A stretch of DNA of 64,000 nucleotides from Calothrix sp. NIES-4101 (GTDB lineage: Bacteria > Cyanobacteriota > Cyanobacteriia > Cyanobacteriales > Nostocaceae): positions 2,852,001 through 2,916,000 of the forward strand of contig AP018280.1 in the NCBI GenBank assembly GCA_004296455.1. The letters are read 5' to 3'. Of the stretch, positions 47,436 to 55,466 are shown piece by piece. The notes under the pieces were generated by a model. The model had not been told where the DNA came from and searched no databases. It was given only the letters and a program-made list of their open reading frames with translations. The stretch's first letter is position 1. Each line of letters opens with the position of its first letter. A program made the position numbers and the translations under genes.

Positions 47436-48938
47436 GGAAATAAATTCCTGTTTATCCTCGTGACAAATTTGTTGGATAATATTACGCCCCGACATGGCAA
47501 CAATAGGCACACTGCCACCCGGTTCCACCCATTGACCGATCGCATAAAAATTATCCAAACCCGGTAATTTCTTCTCAATTCCAGCCACCATCAAACCCAT
47601 TGTTTCTTTAGTCAACAACCAACCGCAATTGGAACCTTGCCAATTACCCGTGTAGCGTTCGTAACTCACAGGTGTGGCGACATCAACAAACTCAATATCT
47701 GCTTTTATCCCTGGATAAAATTGTTCTAATTGGTCGATGAGAATTTGCGATTCCTGGATTTGTTCAGCATCGTAAATTGAGCGTCCGTAAATACGCTGCC
47801 AATAATCGTAGGGCGTATCTAACATCACCATCATCACTGATTTCTCCGCAGGAGCGAGGGAAGGGTCGAAGCAGTAATGTTTTACACCAATTTCGTAGCG
47901 TTTTTCCCCCGCGATCGCGATCGGTTTTTCGAGTAAATACGTCACCCAGTGAGGCTCTGTTGATAGGTCGCGGTTTACACCCAGGGATACTTGCAGTTGG
48001 GAATGTAAGGGGAGATGACCATCGTATAATTTTTTGATTTTTTTGTTTAAGTATTTTCCCCCCAACAGGTTAAAAATCGTCCCGCGTCCGTCACAGGCGG
48101 AGATAACGCGACGAGCGTAGTATTCTTGGTTATTGTATAGTCGCACACCTACGGCTCGGTTATCTTCCACGAGAATCCGCTCGACTTGGGCAGAATAATG
48201 GATTTTTCCACCCAATTCTAAATAGCGTTTTTCCAGCGATCTCGCAAATTCTAAGGATGCACCGACGGGAAACCCGGCATTTTTGTTATACATATAGGCA
48301 AGGAGCGACATCCCTACCATCATCGGGATACTTGTCCAAGCGAACATTTGGGGAATTGCGGAGCGTAAAAATGGGTCATGAAAAAGTTTGGCGAATTCTG
48401 CTGCCGAAATATTACCCCATTTATTCAATAATCCCAGAAATGGTAGCATTTTCCCACTCAGACGCAGCCAATCACCCCCATTCATCAAATTTTTCGGCTT
48501 TTGCTGGAGTAGAGACATATCGAATTCGGTAAAATCCCAGATACCCGCACAAAACTGTTTGATGAGTTTGCTGTCAACCGGTGAGAGGTCAAGTAGGTGA
48601 TGTTCGAGTCGGTCGGGGTTGGTATAAACTATTAAAGTTTTCCCATCAGGTGCGACAACCCGTATAAATTCATCATGATCGATAAATTTACGACCTTGAA
48701 CGGCTCCTAGTTCTTCCCACATTCGATGAAACGGTTGGTCTTTCCCCGAACCAAATAGGTAATGAATGCAACCATCAAATACATATCCTTGGCGATTCCA
48801 TGCAGTACACAAACCACCAGGAAGATTGTGCATCTCAAAAATTTCAGTGTGATAGCCGTTCATTTGGGCGTAGCAACCCGCACTGAGTCCAGCTATCCCG
48901 GCACCAATAATAATGATGTCACCTGAAGAATTAGTCAT
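47415..48938 (-). CDS. FAD-dependent oxidoreductase of the phytoene-desaturase/CrtISO family
   Basis: About 507 residues. The Rossmann motif IIIGAGIAGLSAGCYAQMNG lies near the start, followed by EIFEMHNLPGGLCTAWNRQG, typical of carotenoid desaturases, isomerases and retinol-saturase-like enzymes. The C-terminal part has GSVPIVAMSGRN. I choose the ATG at 48938 (MTNSSGDI) because the Rossmann fold should begin within about 10 residues; the frame extends upstream without homology. The substrate (carotenoid, other polyene or none of these) cannot be fixed. Its gene end overlaps that of the TPR-CHAT gene by 21 bp. Confidence 0.85.
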   Translation of the reverse strand: MTNSSGDIIIIGAGIAGLSAGCYAQMNGYHTEIFEMHNLPGGLCTAWNRQGYVFDGCIHYLFGSGKDQPFHRMWEELGAVQGRKFIDHDEFIRVVAPDGKTLIVYTNPDRLEHHLLDLSPVDSKLIKQFCAGIWDFTEFDMSLLQQKPKNLMNGGDWLRLSGKMLPFLGLLNKWGNISAAEFAKLFHDPFLRSAIPQMFAWTSIPMMVGMSLLAYMYNKNAGFPVGASLEFARSLEKRYLELGGKIHYSAQVERILVEDNRAVGVRLYNNQEYYARRVISACDGRGTIFNLLGGKYLNKKIKKLYDGHLPLHSQLQVSLGVNRDLSTEPHWVTYLLEKPIAIAGEKRYEIGVKHYCFDPSLAPAEKSVMMVMLDTPYDYWQRIYGRSIYDAEQIQESQILIDQLEQFYPGIKADIEFVDVATPVSYERYTGNWQGSNCGWLLTKETMGLMVAGIEKKLPGLDNFYAIGQWVEPGGSVPIVAMSGRNIIQQICHEDKQEFISLNPIAQ

Positions 48939-49037
48939 GGTGGGTAATGCCTGTAATATCCGACCATGATTTGAGTGTAGGGGAAAATTTTGAGGATATT
49001 GTGAGTTTGCTTGGATCAAGCAACTGACATTTAGTAT

Positions 49038-49108
49038 TAGACATCTCCAGAAATGGAGGATCAACCCTGATTACATAAAGCTTTTATCTTCTTTTTTGGA
49101 GATGTCTA
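49038..49108. repeat. 71-bp inverted-repeat element
   Basis: Perfect 12-bp arms, TAGACATCTCCA (49038-49049) and TGGAGATGTCTA (49097-49108). The same 12-mer occurs alone at 12091-12102. Small MITE-like or solo palindrome just upstream of the oxidoreductase gene. Confidence 0.7.
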
Positions 49109-49117
49109 TTATTTAAT

Positions 49118-49915
49118 TTATTGATCCAAAAGAAAAGACAAGGGATTGCTCATATTTTCGGCAAAATCAAGAATCCCGCGATCGCGATGCTCGTAAATTA
49201 ATTTACCCTGAGAATCAAATAGAAAAGTTCCTCCTCTCTGGGTTAAATACGATGCATCTGGTACATAAGTATTCCAGTTGCTCAATACTTCTGTCATGTT
49301 TCGCAGGCGTAGGGTTGCGAGTTCAAAAGGACGCTGAAACCCTTCTCCCCCAGCAGCTTTGAAAAACGAGCCTTTCATTGGTGGTAGGGGAGTACCACGC
49401 ACAACTTCCTCATCGGCGATTAACTGAGGAGCTTTTTTATCACCTTTATAACCCCGAAAAACTTCCTTCAGAGTTCCGGGGCTGCCAATCCCAGCACACA
49501 TAAGCATTAAATTTAGCCAAGCTTGTTGTGACGTTGAGAGCAAAGGAAGTTGTAGAGATAAACCACGATACAGCCCTAAAAGAGCGTGAATTTCCGCTTT
49601 TGTATCTACAAACAGCCATGCACTCGGAAATCCGGTATACTGACAAAACTTGATCCCAGAATTGCGATCGCCAATTCCAATCGCACGAATGCTAATTCCC
49701 CTTGCTTCCAGCTTTTCTTTTTCTCTTCGCAGCCACCAAGCATATTCTAAATTATCAAAATCTCCCAACTGTGACCAAATTAGTACAAGCAACTGTGAAC
49801 TATTCGAGCATCCATCTAAAACGGGTTTAATCTCGCCATCGCTCACTCGCAAGCGTTGAGTTTGACGCAAAATCGAGTAAATATCTGGAGAATTGGAGCG
49901 TGTTTGGGTATTCAT
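49118..49915 (-). CDS. Thioredoxin-fold AhpC/TSA-like protein without a peroxidatic cysteine
   Basis: A 265-residue protein resembling the AhpC/TSA_2 (peroxiredoxin-like) family. Where peroxiredoxins have their active-site Cys after a beta strand, this one reads LLVLIWSQLGDFDNLEYAW (about 43-62), with no Cys. Two other cysteines (KFCQYTG; LMCAGIG) lie in unusual positions. It is therefore unlikely to be a classical peroxidase. Similar proteins occur across cyanobacteria. Divergent from the carbonic anhydrase gene over about 450 bp. Confidence 0.7.
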   Translation of the reverse strand: MNTQTRSNSPDIYSILRQTQRLRVSDGEIKPVLDGCSNSSQLLVLIWSQLGDFDNLEYAWWLRREKEKLEARGISIRAIGIGDRNSGIKFCQYTGFPSAWLFVDTKAEIHALLGLYRGLSLQLPLLSTSQQAWLNLMLMCAGIGSPGTLKEVFRGYKGDKKAPQLIADEEVVRGTPLPPMKGSFFKAAGGEGFQRPFELATLRLRNMTEVLSNWNTYVPDASYLTQRGGTFLFDSQGKLIYEHRDRGILDFAENMSNPLSFLLDQ

Positions 49916-50364
49916 TTCGGTGATGTGAGAGCAAAAGTCTTCAGATATGATTTTAGACGGCTATCAACTCTTATCTTGCACCTAACCGAACAAACCCGTA
50001 CAAGGCAAATATAAGGATACTAAGATGTGAGGGTAAATGGAAGGTAAACATTCAATATATCTGAGTTACTAATGCGACTATAACTAGAGTAATAATACAT
50101 AATGAGCTTCAAAAACTATTAATCAGTAAAAAGCTTTTGTAAGTATAGGTTCATTAAATGATAGATTTATTCTATTGTTATACAAGATTTTGGTATATTC
50201 CAAAATAATAACAAAGTTTGATATTTGACAGGTTGTAATAATTCTTAAATTATTAATTGCCATAAAGATGTTATTGCCATCAATTCATAACACTTTAGGG
50301 TATGGATTTATTAATTGTTCCATAGCAACTTGTTGAAATTTTCATGTTTAGAGTGAGAAGAATC
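49916..50364. other. Divergent intergenic region before the carbonic anhydrase gene
   Basis: AT-rich gap. A TTGACA at 50225-50230 is the best -35 candidate, but no convincing -10 follows at 17 bp. No repeats or small genes seen. Confidence 0.4.
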
Positions 50365-51099
50365 ATGAGCAAAATTAATGGATTTGTTGGGCGGCGGAAT
50401 TTTTTAAAATTAGTAGGTGTAGGTAGTGTTGGTATTGGTGCGAGTGCTGTTGGTAGCGTACTTTTGCAAGGAGAACCCGCTATTGCCCAAAAACCCACTA
50501 CTACAGTCGCAAAACCCCAACCAGTTAGCCCTCAAAAAGCTTTAGAGAGATTACTTGAAGGTAATAAAAGGTTTGTTGAAGGTAAACGTCTTAATCCTCA
50601 TCAATCAAAATTAAGATTGGAAGAAACTGCTGTAGCTCAATATCCTTTTGCCGCCATACTTGGATGTGCAGATTCAAGAGTACCTGCGGAAATTGTTTTT
50701 GATCAAGGATTAGGTGATTTATTTGTTGTCAGAGTTGCTGGTAATGTTGCCAGTCAAACTGCTATAGGTAGCTTGGAATTTTCTACTGCTGTGTTAGGGG
50801 CACAACTAATTGTAGTTTTAGGTCATGCTAAATGTGGTGCAGTTATAGCAGCTACCAAAGGTGATCCATTACCTGGAAGAATTGGTGTTTTTGTGGAAGA
50901 AATCAAACCTGCTGTAGAAAGAGTCAGAAAGAAAACAGGCAGTCTCGAAGAAAATGCCATTATTGCGAATGTCCAATATCAAGCAGAAAAATTAGCGGAA
51001 AGCTCAACAATTTTAAGAGGTTTGATTAACGAGGGTAAATTGAAAATTGTTGGTGGTCGTTATGATTTAGCCAGTGGTAAGGTTACTTTGTTAACATAA
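50365..51099 (+). CDS. Tat-exported beta-class carbonic anhydrase
   Basis: A zinc enzyme interconverting CO2 and bicarbonate. The N-terminus has a twin-arginine signal (GRRNFLK, then a glycine-rich hydrophobic stretch to PAIAQ), so it is exported to the periplasm, folded. Zinc ligands and dyad are complete: GCADSR and GHAKCG (C108, D110, R112, H161, C164 counted from the ATG at 50344). I favour the ATG at 50365, which has a GAGAAG upstream and a normal signal length; the ATG at 50344 is possible. Not the carboxysomal CcaA, which lacks a signal. A role in periplasmic carbon supply is inferred. Confidence 0.92.
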   Translation: MSKINGFVGRRNFLKLVGVGSVGIGASAVGSVLLQGEPAIAQKPTTTVAKPQPVSPQKALERLLEGNKRFVEGKRLNPHQSKLRLEETAVAQYPFAAILGCADSRVPAEIVFDQGLGDLFVVRVAGNVASQTAIGSLEFSTAVLGAQLIVVLGHAKCGAVIAATKGDPLPGRIGVFVEEIKPAVERVRKKTGSLEENAIIANVQYQAEKLAESSTILRGLINEGKLKIVGGRYDLASGKVTLLT

Positions 51100-51102
51100 T
51101 TT

Positions 51103-51411
51103 TTAATTGAAGCTGAACTTTCCTTGTGCAGATGTTTTAATAATGCTTGTAAGCCTTACTTGAGAAGAATAGGACTTATGCAACTGGCATATTTTTTCTG
51201 TAGGGTGTGTGACGCTGCAATTGCATTTGAACGTAGCAATAAAGCTTATAGCGTCACGCACCAACCACTGATTGTGACACTTGCGTAAGTCCTGGAAACG
51301 TTTTGGTGACATTTTCGGTAGTGCTTCCCCGTTGATTAGTTCATAGATGATGTCCCCTTCGGGAAGTGCGAGAAATTCTTCGAGGGTAAGTTGAGTTTGA
51401 AGTTGAGTCAT
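51103..51411 (-). pseudogene. Uma2-family endonuclease remnant broken by a MITE
   Basis: The first ~38 residues (LTLEEFLALPEGDIIYELIN, then GEALPKMSPKRF) are the N-terminus of a Uma2 (PD-(D/E)XK-like) protein, usually about 190 residues. Directly after KRF the frame enters the MITE at 51171-51294, emerges briefly and stops at 51103. The catalytic part is missing, so the gene is dead. Confidence 0.8.
51171..51294. mobile_element. 124-bp MITE (AGGACTTACGCA ends)
   Basis: Terminal inverted repeats AGGACTTATGCAACTG and, reversed, AGGACTTACGCAAGTG. Inside is a second inverted pair (GTGTGACGCT / AGCGTCACGC). This end sequence is common among cyanobacterial MITEs mobilised by IS transposases in trans. 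It disrupts the Uma2 gene. No obvious target duplication. Confidence 0.85.
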
Positions 51412-51453
51412 GGCTGGTTTAAAGGTTAAGGGATGACTCTATTTTGAACAAGA

Positions 51454-54114
51454 TTAATAAATTTGAGTCAATTCTTTTGTCTGCGAGTTTTGGGTGGCAA
51501 TACTGCTTTTATCCCCCATATATTCCTCTAAAGTAAAAGAATCTACCTGAATTGCATCATTGCGGGCAAATTGGGCTTCACAAAATAACTCAACTTCTTG
51601 TTCTCCAATGATTCCAGCGTGTAAGGCTTCTGATATCAACAATTCCGGTTTTTGAATTGGTAATTTCCCCTCATGACTAGCATTTTTAATCTTTTTCAAA
51701 ATTGGTTCCACTTGATGCAACAAATTAAATGCACGTTCTAATCGTCCTAATGACTCATCTACAGCCATAGGAATATAAATACCTGCGGTAATGCGATCGC
51801 GTTGTTGTCCTGGTATTTGTATAATATGGGCTACCTGACTACCCAGTGTGTCGCTGGGCATTGTACCGATTGGATTCATTCTCCACCACCAGGCAAGAAT
51901 ATTACCTAAGCTATGGATTATTAGTGAGATTGATGCGGAGATGAGGTGACGCGGGGACAAGGAGAGGGAAGATTTATTTGGATTTTGCTGTGCTTCTGGT
52001 TGTATGGAGAAGTTACTAAATATACCTTCAAATCCCTGTTGAATTTGAGCAAAGGCATATTGCATTGCCCAATCTACCAACGGTAAATCTTCAGCTTTAC
52101 GTCCTTCGGCTTGAAAACGTCTGAGGGTGGCGCTACCTAAATACATCCATGAAAGAATATCTGCAAACCTACCAGTAATTTTTTCGCGTCGTTTCAAACT
52201 ACCACCAAACATAAACATAGCTAAGTCGGTAAGACATGCAAAGGTTGCTGATGCCCATTCGAGTTTGCGGTAATATTTTGCGGTTGCGCCTGTGACTGGA
52301 GACACAGCTAAATAACCGCGAGAAAGACTCAGAAAAATCGCTCGGAAAGTGTTACGAATCATCCAGCCAAGATGATGCCAAAAGGCTGTATCAAAGGCAA
52401 CTATTGCAGGAGAAACAGAGAGAAAAGATTTATGTGAGACTTTGTCCACTGTCCCCGTATCGCCATGTCCCTGCGTCCCCATGTCCTCTTCCAGTGCAGC
52501 AATCTCCGTATAAACATAAGGATGACAGCGAATTGCACCCTGTCCAAAAATCATCATGGTGCGGGTAAGAATATTGGCACCTTCGACGGTAATGGAAATT
52601 GGTGTTGCAGTATAAATATTTGCCAGCAAATTTCTCTGACCTCTGCAAATTCCCGCCCCTCCCATAATATCCATTCCATCATTAATGATTTTCCGGGAGA
52701 GTTCCGTGAGATTATATTTAGCGATCGCTGAAATTACGGCAGGTTGTTCACCTTTATCTACCGCCGCAGCAGTATAAATTCGAGCCGCATCCATCAAGTA
52801 AGTTAATCCACCAATCCTGGCTAAAGGTTCTTCAATCCCTTCAAATTTACCGATAGATAAACCAAATTGTTGTCTGACAACGGAGTGAGCGCTGGTAACT
52901 CTGGTGACTAACTTAGCAACACCCGTACAGGTAGCAGGAAAACTAATACCCCTGCCCGCAGCGAGGGACTGCATGAGCATTTTCCAACCATTACCAGCTT
53001 GTTCGACACCACCAATAATTTGCTCAACTGATACAACTACATCATGTCCTTCGGTGGGAGAATTGTAGAAAGGAACCCCCATCGGGTCATGTCTGCGTCC
53101 CATAATTACACCGGGAGTATTAGTAGGAATAAGGGCGCAGGTAATGCCAATATTTTTACCTTTGCCTAAGTAATTTTTGGGGTCTTGGAGTCGAAATGCT
53201 AGTCCCAGGAGTGTTGCGATCGCGCCTAAGGTAATATATCGTTTTTTCCAATGCAAACGAATATAAAGTTTACCGTCTCCACCCTTAAATACAACTCCTT
53301 CCGACTTGATACTTGCTGCATCTGAACCCGCAGTCGGTTCAGTCAAGGCAAAACAGGGAATTTCTTCACCCCTTGCCAGTCTGGGTAAATAGTAATTTTT
53401 CTGTGTGGGAGTGCCATAGCGTAATAGTAATTTAGCTGGCCCCAGGGAATTAGTCACGCCAACGGTGGCAACATGGGTAAAAGAACGTGATGCCAGCTTT
53501 GTCATGACTGCACTGTAAGCAAAGTTGGAAAAGCCTAAGCCGCCGTATTCTTGAGGAATCATCATTCCTAAAAATCGTTCTTTTTTCAAATATTCCCAGA
53601 CTTCGGGGGGTAAATCTTTGCGTTGATATATTTCCCAATCACTAACCATTTGACAGACTGTTTCCACTTGATTATCGAGGAAAGATTCGAGTTCAGGTGT
53701 GACTTGGGGGTAGGGTTCGCTGTTGATGCGTTGGAAGTTGGGTTTACCGGAGAAAAATTCCCCATCTACCCAGACTGTTCCCGCTTCAATTGCTGCACGT
53801 TCGGTATCAGAAATTTTTGGGAGGATTTTGAGTAGTTTGATACTCTGCATTAAGGGTGAGGTGATGATTTTTTGCCGCAGTATGGGGATATTGAGGATTA
53901 GTAAAATAGTGCTAAATGCGACCCATACCCAAATACTTGGATTGAATATTGCTAATACTATCAGGCAATAAAGTGACCATACCCACAGGGGAACACCGAT
54001 GTAACCAAGAAGTAGGATGAGGATTGACGCGGAGACGCGGAGAAGAGGAGACGCTGTGAGGGTGTGGAGGTAGTTTAGTGAAAGAAAGTTAATCATAGTT
54101 TTATTGCCATACAT
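51454..54114 (-). CDS. fadE: FadE-type acyl-CoA dehydrogenase
   Basis: First oxidation step of fatty-acid beta-oxidation (acyl-CoA to trans-2-enoyl-CoA, FAD). The 886-residue protein has N-terminal membrane helices (about 27-80), the acyl-CoA dehydrogenase core (about 130-560; CFALTEPTAGSDAA, GGVEQAGNGWKML, GGAGICRGQRN) and a DUF1974-like C-terminus, as in E. coli FadE (814). The excess length comes largely from three in-frame low-complexity inserts encoded by C-rich repeats at about 51928-51966, 52441-52490 and 54021-54056, outside the catalytic core. Last gene of a fadD-like-fadN-fadA-fadE series, 107 bp after fadA. Confidence 0.92.
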   Translation of the reverse strand: MYGNKTMINFLSLNYLHTLTASPLLRVSASILILLLGYIGVPLWVWSLYCLIVLAIFNPSIWVWVAFSTILLILNIPILRQKIITSPLMQSIKLLKILPKISDTERAAIEAGTVWVDGEFFSGKPNFQRINSEPYPQVTPELESFLDNQVETVCQMVSDWEIYQRKDLPPEVWEYLKKERFLGMMIPQEYGGLGFSNFAYSAVMTKLASRSFTHVATVGVTNSLGPAKLLLRYGTPTQKNYYLPRLARGEEIPCFALTEPTAGSDAASIKSEGVVFKGGDGKLYIRLHWKKRYITLGAIATLLGLAFRLQDPKNYLGKGKNIGITCALIPTNTPGVIMGRRHDPMGVPFYNSPTEGHDVVVSVEQIIGGVEQAGNGWKMLMQSLAAGRGISFPATCTGVAKLVTRVTSAHSVVRQQFGLSIGKFEGIEEPLARIGGLTYLMDAARIYTAAAVDKGEQPAVISAIAKYNLTELSRKIINDGMDIMGGAGICRGQRNLLANIYTATPISITVEGANILTRTMMIFGQGAIRCHPYVYTEIAALEEDMGTQGHGDTGTVDKVSHKSFLSVSPAIVAFDTAFWHHLGWMIRNTFRAIFLSLSRGYLAVSPVTGATAKYYRKLEWASATFACLTDLAMFMFGGSLKRREKITGRFADILSWMYLGSATLRRFQAEGRKAEDLPLVDWAMQYAFAQIQQGFEGIFSNFSIQPEAQQNPNKSSLSLSPRHLISASISLIIHSLGNILAWWWRMNPIGTMPSDTLGSQVAHIIQIPGQQRDRITAGIYIPMAVDESLGRLERAFNLLHQVEPILKKIKNASHEGKLPIQKPELLISEALHAGIIGEQEVELFCEAQFARNDAIQVDSFTLEEYMGDKSSIATQNSQTKELTQIY

Positions 54115-54221
54115 TTAATATTTGGGGATGTGAAATGCACAAAAGGGGGGACGTAGATAAGGAGGGACAGAGACATAGAAATGAAATTTTTTCTCTTCCC
54201 TCCCCCTATCTTTGGCATCTA

Positions 54222-55403
54222 TCAAATCATCAAATTCTCAAATACCGCAGCAGCACCCATACCGCCACCAATGCACATTGTGACTAAGCCATAGCGGACA
54301 CCGCGACGTTTCATTTCGTGGAGGAGAGTGGCAGTGAGTTTTGCCCCAGTACAACCAAGGGGATGACCTAAAGCGATCGCACCTCCATTCACATTCAATA
54401 TTTCTTCGTTTAATCCTAGTTTGTGAATCACTGCTATACTTTGGGCTGCGAATGCTTCGTTGAGTTCGATTAAGCCGATATCTGCTAATGTTAGTCCGAC
54501 TTGTTTTAGTACCTTGGGAATTGCTTCGACAGGACCAATTCCCATGATTTCCGGGGGAACTCCGGCAACTGCAAACCCTAACATTTTTCCTAAAGGTTTG
54601 ACATCAAGTTCACGGAGCATGTGCTGACTCATTAATACCGTTGCTGCTGCACCATCGGACATTTGCGAAGAATTACCAGCAGTCACAGTGCCACCCAAAC
54701 GAAAAGCGGGTTGTAATTTAGCGAGGGCTCCCATACTGGTATCTGCACGCACACCTTCATCGACTTGAAAGACTGTTTCGATTGTTTGTGGCTTACCATC
54801 TATGTATAAAGTTTCTCTTACCGTGAGGGGAATAATTTCCTCAACAAAACGATTTTGACGAATAGCAGTTAAAGCATGTTGGTGCGATCGCAATGCAAAA
54901 GCATCCTGTTCCTGTCGGGAAATATGGTACTCTTGCGCCACATTCTCAGCCGTAATTCCCATCGTACAATAGGCTTTGGGCATTTCCGCTAACATCTCTG
55001 GGTTGGGCGCAAGATAATGTCCCCCCATGGGAATCAGACTCATCGACTCCGCACCACCCGCAACAATTACCTCTGCTCCACCAGCCAAAATTGTTTGATG
55101 GGCGATCGCGATCGCTTGGAGTCCAGAAGCGCAGAAACGGTTCACAGTCACACCGGCGACTGTATCCGGTAAACCCGCACGTTGAGCAATCACCCGTCCT
55201 AAATTAAACCCCTGTTCTGCTTCGGGAAAAGCACAGCCAAAGATAACATCGTCAATAAATACAGGTTCTAAATTTGCGACTTGATTAATTGCACCTTTGA
55301 CAACAACGGCACCCATATCATCGGGACGCATATTATGTAGAGTCCCGCGAGGCGCTTTACCGACGGCTGTTCTCACACTACTGACTATGTAGACTTCTTT
55401 CAT
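54222..55403 (-). CDS. fadA: Acetyl-CoA C-acyltransferase (3-ketoacyl-CoA thiolase)
   Basis: A 393-residue thiolase. Nucleophile Cys91 ([10 protein letters not shown]), His347 ([11 protein letters not shown]) and second Cys377 ([10 protein letters not shown]) are all present. It carries out the last step of beta-oxidation, releasing acetyl-CoA. A biosynthetic (PhaA-like) role is possible for the fold, but the position between fadN and fadE, as in the B. subtilis fadNAE operon, favours degradation. It is 63 bp downstream of fadN. Confidence 0.92.
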   Translation of the reverse strand: MKEVYIVSSVRTAVGKAPRGTLHNMRPDDMGAVVVKGAINQVANLEPVFIDDVIFGCAFPEAEQGFNLGRVIAQRAGLPDTVAGVTVNRFCASGLQAIAIAHQTILAGGAEVIVAGGAESMSLIPMGGHYLAPNPEMLAEMPKAYCTMGITAENVAQEYHISRQEQDAFALRSHQHALTAIRQNRFVEEIIPLTVRETLYIDGKPQTIETVFQVDEGVRADTSMGALAKLQPAFRLGGTVTAGNSSQMSDGAAATVLMSQHMLRELDVKPLGKMLGFAVAGVPPEIMGIGPVEAIPKVLKQVGLTLADIGLIELNEAFAAQSIAVIHKLGLNEEILNVNGGAIALGHPLGCTGAKLTATLLHEMKRRGVRYGLVTMCIGGGMGAAAVFENLMI

Positions 55404-55466
55404 AGTTTTTTACCGATTTTGTATGTAGAAAGCATCCCCCATCACCGCATCTCCTCTTTCTCCTCC

